From Cliona cf. orientalis (Eukaryota; Porifera; Demospongiae; Clionaida; Clionaidae), in the NCBI GenBank assembly GCA_963930775.1, contig OZ005707.1, forward strand, positions 3,968,001 to 4,032,000: a DNA stretch of 64,000 bases, read 5' to 3'. Positions within the stretch are counted from its first letter, which is position 1, and every line of letters starts with the position of its first letter. The notes under the pieces were generated by a model. It saw only the letters and a program-made list of their open reading frames with translations, was not told the DNA's origin and made no database searches. This document shows, piece by piece, positions 24,501 through 36,500 of this stretch. The translations under genes and the position numbers were made by a program.

Positions 24501-27500
24501 TCGTAGAAAGTTGGAGAAAGCCCTTGGTGACAGCTAGTAAGTTGTAACCCAGTCCAGGGGCATGGCTGCGCAATCGATGATGTAATCGATACACATGCTC
24601 AAAAACTCATTCGCGATTTTCTGTGCCACCTCTGCAAAGAAACTTCGAAAAAAAATTAATAGCATGAGACAGAAGAATGTAGAATATTTGTGTTGAAGAC
24701 ACTATCAGCCGGATGACAGTATATACAATTTAAACACTGAAAGCTTGTGTACTGTCAGTTCACTTGGTCTTTTTCTTCACAGAACCCGACCAGGGAATGG
24801 AACCTGGACTGGCACACCATTTCTTCTTACAACTGATTGCAGGAATGGTCAGGTTTTTTCTATAAGTATAATAAGAAGGGGTGGTAGTACAATGGCACAT
24901 AAACAAGAGTAGTAGTAGAAACAGGTGATTGAGAAGTGAAGGAAGAGAAGAAATATCAGGACGAAGCCAGGATTTGAACCAGTACCTTCTGAATTCTATA
25001 TTGTCACAGTTGAGTCATTCCATCACTGAGATTGAGAAACAAAGTGGCCAGATTTGAACTAGTTCCTAGGATGCATACCACCTATCCTACACTCCATTAC
25101 CATCAAGGGCTCAGCAACTCAGTTGGTGTGAGTGTCTGACCAAAATTCAGAAGGTCCTGGGTTCAAATCCCGGCTTAGTTGTGAGATTTTTTCTCTTCCT
25201 TCACTTCTCAATCGCCTGTTTCAACACCAGCCTTACCAGGCTTATCATAGAGTCGGTAGACTCTATAAGTAGGGATGGCACGGATACTCCATAATATATG
25301 TGTACATTATAATACATTACAAAATCCAAGTATCTCAAAACAGGTGTATTTTTTGGCACTGCCATCCCTACTTCATCCTTCAATTTTATTCAATTGTTTT
25401 TATGCGCAAGGGGGTAAGGTAATTGATCATGTCGTTGTGAGCACAAAACCGCCTTATCTCGAGACCTAGGCACCTGAATGACTCATATGCCCAACGAGTC
25501 AGTCAAATTTGGCAAACAACTGGCTGACATACTGTTTGGCTGTATAAATTGAGGTACGGGGTGAAAAGCACAGTTTGTTGCGAATGCTATTGTGCTTCTG
25601 TACTCTAATGGAGCACTACCGTGCGAAATGTTTGGTACAGTTTCCTACTTGCAATCATTAGGTTAAAGTCATCAACACAAGCATAAACACGAGAATGTGA
25701 AATGCAGACTTGTGTGCACATCCATAGTTGCCAAATCATGTCTGATGTACATGTCAAGATCACGCATATTAATGAGTCAGCATAAAACCTTTAAGCCTAG
25801 TCTCATTTCCAGATCACACCCCCACAACAAGGAAAGGGTTTGGTGGCAGTTGAGCCTTACCTTGGTTTTGCATCCTCAGTAGTCTTGTTTTGGCAGCTCT
25901 ATGATTTTTATGCAATATTTCATCCAGTTGCAAAGCAATGGTGTACAACATCAGCTGTGCTAACCAATCAAAATGTGGCTATGTGTATATGATTTTACAT
26001 TGTGTTGCGTAGCACTAGCACATGTTAATCATGCCACCAGTTAGAACCAGACTCTGGCTGGGAAGAAGACTAGGTCAAGACAGCAGTAAGTGCATTCAAT
26101 GTCATATTGCAGTGCATGCAATTTTTTGCTCTATTTTTCTTACCTGTTCTATCTAGGTCATCTTTCTCTTCTAGTACTCCAAACAAAGACCAAACGACAG
26201 AGCAACTCTTCTACTTTTTGCTAGTTCAAGTCCTATAGCCCCGAGACATTCATGACAAGCACTTCTGTGCATGCTACTCGCAAGCACTCACAATTAGTGC
26301 CTTACACAAAAAGTGGGGCATTTAGGTTCTTTTGGACCAATTCTCATGATTCAAGCACCATTCAACAGCTTTTATAATGAGACTGTTACGAAGTTTTTCC
26401 ATCAAGTGGTTCCAGAGTTACACGGCAATGAAAATCACAAAATTTCAGTACAACCGTGTGGTATTTACCATATTTTCTGGAATGTTTATCGAGCCTGCCC
26501 AAGATCAAGTAGTATATATAATTATGACAAGGAAAAGAGTACTCTCTCTTTATGTGTATTGCTAAGTTTCCATATAGAAGGAGGCATCATCATCCAGAAG
26601 GAAGGATTCCTTCTCTGTAGTCAAAAATTTCAAGTAAGAATCTAAATGTTGGCCAGGGTAAATTTATATCATTACAAAGTGTGTGTGAGGTAAGTACTAA
26701 GTCATGGGATGGGGGTGAGCCTTACCAGCGTAATCTAGATACACCAGAAGAGTCTGTATTGTAAAGTAGCTTACATCAAAGCTGAAATGCATGAGGTAGC
26801 TAATACTTTGCACCCCCATTCTCTTTCAGCTCTCCCTCTCCCCCTCTCTCTTTACGCCTATGCACGTGCATACCTTATTTCAGTAGGTGGTGATTCAGTG
26901 ATCAGCTATCACTGAGTATTGAAAGATTGTGAGAGCACTTTCTGTCAACCATAGCTATGATGATTGTATAGCTAGGAAACTGGTTATGAAAATTCCAACA
27001 ACCTTCAGCAAACTTGAAGATGGCCTTTGATAGCTAGCAGCTAGCTTAATTATATATCATAGAATCCTGTGATTACGCCCCACCCCCCCCCCCCCCCCCC
27101 CTTTGTGCATGCTAGCATTGAGCAGAACTGGGGAGTGCTGATGTGTGGAATCCTTACATTTCGATGTGACGACCATTACCGACTATCGAATGCCACGTCT
27201 GTGCTCAATCTCTGTACTTTCTCTGGCTGTTTGATGGCAAAACTCACGAAAAACGACATAAGGCAAAATATGACACAAATGACTAGTTTGATTGCTGTCG
27301 CTACTGTTTTTGCAAACTCTAATATCTACATTTTACAGTCAGAGGGGGGGGGGGCTTATATGTGAGACAAAACTACCTATGCAGGAATTTGAGCTAAAAG
27401 TGCAGGGGGGCTCGGGGGCGTATTTGTGGGATTCTATGGTGTAATAGTCAGTGTTATCATTGGTTTGTATATAAAAGCCCACAGCATTATTTTAACAGTA

Positions 27501-30500
27501 TGTATCTCTGGAACCGCTTGATGGAAAAACTTTGTGCCAGTCTCATACTGTAGAGCAGTACAATAGTTATTGAATGGTGTTTGAATCATGGGAATCCATC
27601 CAAGGGGACCTAAATGCCCCACTTTGCGCGAGGCACTTTTTGTGAGCGCTTGTGAGTAGCATGCACAGAAGTGCTTGCTGTGGAGCTTGTGAATGTCTCC
27701 GGGTTCTAATACTTGAACAAGCAGAAAGTAGAAGAGTTGCTCTGTCTTTGTTTGGAGTCCTAGAAGTGAAAGGTGACGTAGAATAAAGAATATGGCAAAA
27801 ATTGCATGCACTTGAATGTGGCACAGGATGCACCTCCTTGGTCTGCAATGCTTGTATGTGTTTTGGACCGTTGGCTTAATGACTGAAGATGGTCAAAAAG
27901 AATCCTATTTTAGGTAGTGCGGCACCTCGGCCCGGGGGGAGGGATGATTGGGACTATTTTTTTTTTCAAATTCAAATTTTCAAATGATCTAGTCATTTCT
28001 AACTAGTGGTTCATATACAATGTTGTTTGCAGTTGTGTCAAGAACCATTAGTGTGTTTTTTGTTGGACGTATAAACAAGGCATATGTCAGGTAGGGTGGT
28101 AACATAGCCTTGTCCCCAGGCCACTCCCATGTTTTCAATATTGCATGCAGCAGCATCTGAAAAGTGGGAATGAGCCTGGGGACGAGGCTAGAGTCCCAAT
28201 TGTAAGTGCCCGTGGGCGCTTAAACATAGATCGTGATTTTGACCTGCATCGGCACTTATCCGGGATATAACTTCCATACGTTTGTATAGAAGCTGCTACA
28301 TTGACCCCTTGAAATGAGGTAAATGAGTGCTTATCTGGGAGTGGGCACTTGCCTGGGATACTATGATCCTCACACACAGAACGACTACCATACCCCTCAC
28401 GCATGCGCTGAGGGTTGCCTGGTCTTTCGTGGGACAAATCAACCATTAATACACATGATGTCCTCTACTGCATGTACATGTTAACTCAGACTGTCCATTA
28501 ATTTTTATCTTATCTTTGGTAGCTGGTAGTTGGTAGTTGGTGCCTGGGGTCAACTCTTGGGAGAAGTTATCCCTTGACCTGACACCTATGGGCTTCTATA
28601 GTACAAGTTGAAGTTTACGCATAGTAACCACTGTATGCAACCACTACACAGGGTAGGGCCAAACACTCGACATAATACACATATACACGCCATACGTAGA
28701 TATTGGGACAACATCAGTCATATTTCACCACAACAATTAATGTGATGGAAGTACTTTTCATTAGCAAAATGTACCATTAATATGCTAATTCTCGTTCCAT
28801 TCAGGAATACCTTCATAGCCGTGGTGTGGCTCATAGGGATATCAAGCCTGAGAATATTCTCTTGGATGGGTATGGTAAGTTATCGAGTAAATCTGATGGG
28901 ATACTTAGTGTTCAAAAATCCACCATGCAGTCGCCAAAATTATGGATACATCTGCCAAAATAGTTTCTTCTATCCATTTACATGTATGCATAGCAATACC
29001 ATAATATTATGTTATTGAAAGTGTGTGTACTCCAGTAGGGAGCAAAGAGGGCCCACCCCCCACTTTGGGCTCAATTTCCTGCTAAGGTCTAATATTTACT
29101 CGATTATGTGCCCATGAGCTATATATAGCTGCCCTGGAAAAAGGAAGCTCAAATGGCTGGTTTGAGGACTGAACTTCGAATAATTGAGGTAAGATTGACA
29201 AGTAACCTGCCAAACAGCCACAGAACTAAGCCTAGTTGGCCTTATGCCGCATTTCAGCACAAAAGAACAATCGTGCACGGCTAGCAATCATAACCATACC
29301 CACTAATATGACTACCGTCAAGTATCTATGGCCCGATAGCAGGCTGTCCTCACTCTCGATTGGTAGCCAAGCTTGAATAAAGCTGAAATCAGTAGTTGCT
29401 GTGGCTACTATTCAAATATGAAGACCTTGTTGATAATTTACCTGGGTGCTCTTTTGTGTCCAACTGCGACACATACCTTGAATATTGGCCCATCCCCCAG
29501 TCTAGGCCGAATGTAAGGTGCACCACCCATGGGCCCTCTTTCGCAATGGTATGGTATTATTTGTAACTCTATCTTTTATCCTTTCAGACCATCTTAAGAT
29601 TTCTGATTTCGGTTTGTCTACTGTGTTCCGTCACCTTGGTAAAGAGCGAAAGTTGAGCAGAAAGTGTGGGACTCCTCCCTACATTGCCCCTGAAGTATTT
29701 GCTGGATTGGAATATCACGCTGAGCCTGCTGATGTCTGGTCATGTGGCATTGTCTTGGTAGCACTCTTGGCTGGAGGTGAGTATGTTAGGGATAAAAATG
29801 AGAATGAGGCATATAGGTAGGATTTGGTGTTGGGCTATGTACCTTTGCAAAGCTACTGAAAAACTGAGCCTAACTAAATGAAGTTTATCAAGCACTTTCA
29901 AGCATGTAAAGTACGGGTTCTATTCTTCAGGAAACCGAAGTTAGTTATTTTAATAGCAACTCTGGTCTTGGCAATGAAATCAAAATATGGTGTAGGCACA
30001 ACCCTATACGAAATTTTGTGCATATGAAATGTATATTGCATGCATAATTCAGGTATGACATGCACTAACCTGGGCGCATGTCATATGCAGGTTCCATTGT
30101 ATCTATACGCATGTAGCACACATGTTTCATGTAACATGTATTTGGATGTTTTTCATGCATGCTACATGCATTACATAACATGCATGTAGCATGCATAAGG
30201 AATCACTTTCCAAAGTGGGCATCCGTATATACACGTACATGTACGCATATAGATCTAGGTGGGGTGGGGTTAGCATACGTTTATTAAACGTCGAGAGATT
30301 CGGAATGAATACCTATAATATGATGTACTTAGTACATACATTTTTTTTACATGCATCAAACATTTCATGTTATTTATACAGAAACATGTGTCACTTGCCT
30401 GTTGCCGTATAGCGGGAAACTTTCGAGGGAGAAAACTTTCATGAATTTTGCGATTTTTCCGCCATCCACGAAAGTTTTCTCCACGAAATTCTTGGCATAC

Positions 30501-33500
30501 CACACCCATTATGCGACCAGTTTTAACATTCCGCGAAAGTTTTCTCCGCGAAATGCTCCTTTCCTACCGATCCGCGAAAGTTTTCTCCCTCGAAAATTTC
30601 CCGCTATACGGTATTTGCCTATTACTCGCTATGCATGCTACCCTTATTTTGACATACATACAACATGCATTTTGCTAACATGCATGTTATCTTGACATGC
30701 GCTACACATGAGTAATTCATGTTATAGGCAAGTTTGGGTTAATATGCATGTAAGTGCTAGCATGTTACATGCGTAAAATTTCATATAGGGTAAAGCTTTT
30801 ACATGTTGCTTTCTTTCATTTAGTGTCATTTTTGGACACTAAATTTGTTCCATGTGCATACATCTTCAGCAGCTATGAACAAGTATATACATGTACATGT
30901 ACATGTGCATTGTGTATGCCAAGCAATAGTTTTCCACCACTAGTTAGCTAGGCCTATAAATTAAAATTTATTGAGTATAACTTAAGACCTTATCAGGAAA
31001 TTGAACCTGAAGTGGTGGATAGGCCTATATTCTGTAGTGTGCCCTCTTGCTATTCTGGTTGTGTACTAAATAATAAATATACTAATATTATAATAAAGGT
31101 ACACAAGTATAAAAACAGTAGAATAAAGTTGAAGGATGAAGTAGGGATGGCAGGGTCATAAAGTACACAAACTAGATTTGTAAGGATAATCACATCTACT
31201 ATACATCACTACGCTTACTTTTCTCGATTATCATGCAGCTATTGATGTTGACCAGTTTGTGCTATCCTTTGAGTGTTCTTGACTTGCATGTGGGAGTTTA
31301 CGTTGTCCCTAGCTATCACTGATGGCTCGTGATAGTCAGTTTTGATTGAGTCGCATTACAACTGGTTATTTTGCATCCATGCATATAGCTACTCAAAAAG
31401 CAAGCATAGGATTATAGTGGATGTGATTACCCCTACAAGTCTACAAGTCTTGTTTGTGTACTTTTTGACCCTGCCATCCCTACTTTATCCTTCAATTTTA
31501 GCTAGTGTAATATATTTGATGCCCAGGGAGCTCTAGTTACCCTTTATACACATGCTGTATTGTTTGAAATCATCATCATGAAAGTCGATGGGTCTGGAGA
31601 TACAAATTGCCTATCAGAAATGGCCAAAACGTGTCTCTGCATGATACCTGATAACAACACCGTGTGCTATTGCTAACAATTGTTACCAGTATCAATCATA
31701 GTTGATAATTATTGGACAAGTATGGGTATGTGCTCTCTATGATATATTTCTTCTAATAGAGTTACCTTGGGATAGCCCTACCTCAGAGTGTCCCGAGTAC
31801 TGTGAATGGTGTAAGCAGAATTATTTCTTTTCGCCATGGTCGAAGATAAGCAATGAGCCTTTGGGTAAGGAATCTGTAATAATATGTACTTGCCATATTT
31901 AATTGCTCATCACTGTATTTGCCTATTATATTATAGCCACAAGTACATGTATCCAGTCAAGGTGCTTATGTTGATGCGCCAAGGGTTACTGTAGTCGTTC
32001 TGTGTGTGTGTGTCTGTCTATTACCATGATAACTGCTACATACCTCGTTTGCAAGTCCAAACTGCAGTATTAACCGGTATAAGGTTCCTTGTGGCATTCC
32101 GAACGCATTATTTGTGTGGATTTCGCAGAAAACGCTTTATTTGCCAGTTTTGGCATCATTTGCTGATTCTAAGCTTCTTGACTTCTCCGATCCCAGCCAG
32201 CTAACTTTACGTAATAGTTGTATCATGGGCACGAGGGATGTATGGCATTTATTGCACTGAAGCTCAAGGGCCTTGTGCCCGAGGGTTGAGGGCAATAAAT
32301 GCCATGCATCCTGAGTGCGCTTGATATAACTAGTTTATATCCCGTGGGCATAGCTACCGTAGATACGCATAGAACACTAATTTAAAAAAGATAAGAAAAG
32401 AAAAGCTTTTCTTAATCGAAAAGGACACACAAAGTCACTCTCTGAGTCAAGTTCTCGAACGTCAATCGAACTTCTGAACCGTCTCGTGACCGAGGGGTGT
32501 GGTCAAATCCACATAGCTAGCTACGTAGCTACAGCCATCCGATGAACTACCATCGTTAGCGTGACTTGCAACGTCGAGCTCGGAAGCCAAGAAACCAAGC
32601 TCGAGCTGTTAACTATCCTAAAAACAAGGCTACGTGCCTACGCGGTAAGCTTACCTAGATACGCGTATACTGTTTTGACTCGCGATTGATCGATCGACGA
32701 CTCCGCCCATCGCTTGGAACTGGCGATCTCCCGCTACCTTTCCCGCCATACGCTCCATTTAGTCTTGCGAGACGCTCCATTGATAGTTTTACTTTATTGC
32801 TACCAACATGTTTATTGTTCAAGACCTGCAGTATTTAATATTGCACTTTGACTTCCCTTGAGCCACTAATATTGCACTGTGGGTTTCCTGGAGCTATTCA
32901 TATTGCACTGTGGCTTACCTGAGGGTGTTCATATTGCACTGCTTGTCTCTAGAAAGTGCATTATGGTGTATATTTTACTTAGTAACAACATAGTAACGGG
33001 ATATAAGTATACATAGAACGCTGGGTGTGTCACGCTATATATGGCATAGACCTAATACTTATACACCTGTGCGAGAGTTACGAGGACAGGGTCTGGGGAC
33101 ATACAGATAGCCTTCTGTATCAAATGCTCCTACTTTTTATGATTGATTTTGTTTCAGTATCTATTGAAAAATCAAATCATGCCTCCAGTCAAGCAGTGTC
33201 CAAAGTGTTTATTATCACTGTGTACCACTATTAATGAAATTGTTAATAATAATATTATTATAAAAACTACGAACATCTTTATAGCTACCTGCCTAGTATG
33301 TCAGTACTATAAATCTGGCACCAGTGGTGTTCATTTATACCGTACTTATCTAACAACACATGGAAAAAAAACATGTTTTTCTGGTAAGGCCAGACCAAAT
33401 TAATTTTTTGTTGCTCGGATTTTCTGATCAAGAATTGGATTGAGCAACCGAAAAAAAGGAAAAAAATAATTAAGTTGGAGTGGCTAGAAACCAAAACTGA

Positions 33501-36500
33501 ATTACATCATGGTTTACAGTGTATTTTTATCACAAGCGACAGAAGAGCTTACATGGCACTACACTTCATGAAGAGAGAAGGAAAAGATGGTAAGGTGGAA
33601 GTTCTACGATATTTCGTAAGGGGTTGACACTGCACATGTGCATTTATTATTTTTTCGCAAAAACTGGACCGGGTGAATCCGTGCAACAACAAATTAATTT
33701 GGTCTGGCCTAAAGGTCATCAATCTTCCCATATATGAGAATTTATAAATGCTAATTTCTTGTGTTGAATTGGATCATGCATTGTATTCAATTAACTATGG
33801 TGTAACTCGGTGTCCGGAGTGGAATAATATACTAGCTACTTGAAGGTCATGAATCAGCTGTGTAGTATCAAGCTTAGTGTTATTGTCCAACTTTCTCATA
33901 GCACTTCAAAACTTTGTGTAGTAAAGAACCGATTTTGCGTATCGAGACTTGGTGGCCTGCTCGGCAAACAAGTGGCACTTCCCGTTGTTCATTTGAGAAT
34001 GTATCTCTATGGCCACTTTCGCTTGTGCACACAGCACTACAATTCTGACCAATCATGTGCCTTCTGAATTTATGGTAGAGTGCATCTTTTGTGCCCTCCA
34101 GGTAAGGACACGGACTACCATAGGCGCAGGTTTTTTTTAGCGCACCTAGGAATTAAGGACTTACATTTAAAGGTAAGCACATACTTTCTTCCTGGTTTAA
34201 CTACTAGGAAATAGGTGTGCTAGCCATCTAGACTGTATTATGTATTATTACATTGCAGCAGTGAGTGGCTTATCTTTATCAAGCAGCACTTGTCTTTTTC
34301 CTGGTCGCTGTTTCTAGACAAATTTCTTGATTTTGACTCCATGTGCATGCAAACTCTGCATGTTGTTGACGACCCTTACCTGTATGCCCTTAGATCTAGT
34401 TGTAACAAATACTGTAATCTCATTGGTCCAAACTAGAGTTCTAAATAGACTCACAGAACCCTTGTAGATCCTCATAGAATCCCTTGTAAAAATTTATATC
34501 TTGAGGCCACAGCTACATGGCAACAAATTTCTAACAGTCATAGTAGCCTGCTCAGGTAAGACACAGACTAGAAACTAAACTATATACAGGCTTACTACAT
34601 AGCTACACAGGATATATCCTGCTTGCCTTGTCCTCATAGCCGGCAGTCTGGACGCTTGCCCCACACAGTGTTGACAAAACTGAAGATGGACGGTATTTTG
34701 CTAGATTTGTGACTTTTTGCTAGTATTGTAAAGAATTTTTAATAGTTAGACTGTGGTTACTAGGTTTCTACGTGATTATTTAGAAGACTAAAGGGACTCA
34801 TGTACAACCTGAGCAAAGCAAGGGTTCTACAGAGTTACAGAGTGTCTGAGCTTGTTTAACTTTTTTCATAGCAGGATTCTCAATAACTATATTCTAACAT
34901 GTACCAGAAATGCTTGGAAGGGAGATGTGCCTATGACATTATTTAAGCTTTCAGAATTCCAAATTTGTAATTTAATACCAAAATTAGTGAGAACTGTTTT
35001 GCCAAATACATAGTTGCCCAGTATGAATTCCTGGGTGGAAATCCAACCAGCAATTCTGCAGCTAGCTGATCTGAGTGTCTAATAACGTTCAGCAATATGG
35101 ATTCACCTCTCTACACCCATCCTGGGCTGTATCAGCCTCAGGCTCAATAGCTGTGGAGTCCTGGACCTCAGTCCTACCTGTTTATAATTATTCAGTCATA
35201 TCCACGTGCAACACGTGGCGCTGGGATCGGTGGTGTTATCGATCAGTCAGACAATGAGGAAGGAGAGACTGAGGTAAGCTATTAACACTAGTATTACCCG
35301 TTGGAAGGTGACCCGAGGCTAGCGTGAGCATGAGGCCAGGCCAGGTTAGATATTTGTGAATGTGCACGTGATGGAAGGAGTGTCTTGCAAGTTGTATATG
35401 TACACTCACACAATGACGTAATATGTATGTATGCATGCAGGAAGGATCAAGTACCGTGTGCGAATTATAAATCCAAGAGCTAAAAAGGATCAAGACTCAT
35501 AATTGACTGGCATGGTGTAATGGAGAAATACTTTGAACAACTAAAACAGAAGCTTATCAACACTCTGAGCTCTCATGTCCCCCCATTGTCTGTTATCGAA
35601 ACCTTTAATGTTGGATACGTTCATGGTAGACCACAGACAAAAAGCTGGATGGTAGCTGAAGAGGACTTACAAGCAATGTATGCTAGTGCTCATGACAAGG
35701 ATATCTTGCTATGGTGTGACGGAAAAGATTTATCCACTGGACTTAAGCGTAAAAATCTGTCTAGAGATGAAGAGGGCATGCCTAGTTCATTCTACTAGCT
35801 TTGCTACAAAAGAGGAAAGGCTTGAAAAACATGTTAGTGAGCTACAAGAAATGCATGAGACAAATGTGACTATGGTGAATACAAGATTTGGGCTAGAATG
35901 ATAAAGAAAAGACAATGAAAGGACAAAGACACTCCACTGAACCTACCAATGATTCGAGGGAAAGCTGGACGCAAGGGGAAAACTGATGTTGTTGACACTC
36001 TTGCTACTGCTGCTGTAGCTATTATCGATGCTTTGCAACCTAGTGCACGACCCAAATCTCCTGTGGCTGCAGTTGCACATGCCAGCACTGCAGATGGAAT
36101 ATCTCCTGGAAAAGAAGGTGCAGTTGCGATCACAGTTTCTTCAAGCTGAAAACGATACTATCCTACAGACACTCCACGTGACCTTAAATAAATTAATAGA
36201 AACTGTGTAGCCAGAGGAGGTAGGACACGCTTGACCTTTGGCTAATAGTTCACTAATTAAATCGCTAGTAGAGGCTTTTGTGAAGATTTTTAGAGGATAT
36301 CGTTGCGATTTTCGAACTCAGCGCTATTGATTTAGTGGGGGAGCCCCTCTTAGTTAGCACTATAGAGCAATTTTTAGGTCTTTGGAATGTCAATTAGCCG
36401 CTTTGATTAACATTCCAAGGACCTAAAAATTGCTCTACAGTGCTAACAAAGAGGGGCTCCCCCACTAAATCAGCAGCGCTGAGTTCGAAAATCACAACGA

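Larger units (their letters stand above)
33152..36211 (+). pseudogene. Decayed member of an unidentified protein family
   Basis: Plus-strand coding-like blocks in order: an [10 protein letters not shown] zinc-ribbon-like start (33182), a splice-bordered block [19 protein letters not shown] (about 34115-34171), a block ending DNEEGETE before GTAAGC (35273), [13 protein letters not shown] (about 35445), the 92-codon frame 35520-35798 ([20 protein letters not shown]), coiled-coil-like [16 protein letters not shown] (about 35812) and a tail through ISPGK to LNKLIETV with a stop at 36210. At least three frameshifts and some stops separate the blocks. From memory, this architecture belongs to a family expanded in sponge genomes; the function is unknown. 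A MITE (33387-33710) lies inside it. Confidence 0.45.

Noticed and set aside
25113..25184. Functional tRNA gene
   Set aside because: The B box and anticodon stem look right, but position 33 is not T, the acceptor stem does not pair, and the unit is one arm of a foldback.
33110..33150. DSLLYQMLL reading as CHK1 'LLHKIL' segment
   Set aside because: Only a few leucines match and there is no donor in phase.
33143..33234. Missing CHK1 exon after TTTCAG at 33151
   Set aside because: Translation in the required phase does not resemble kinase subdomains X-XI; the other frame fits the zinc-ribbon-like relic.
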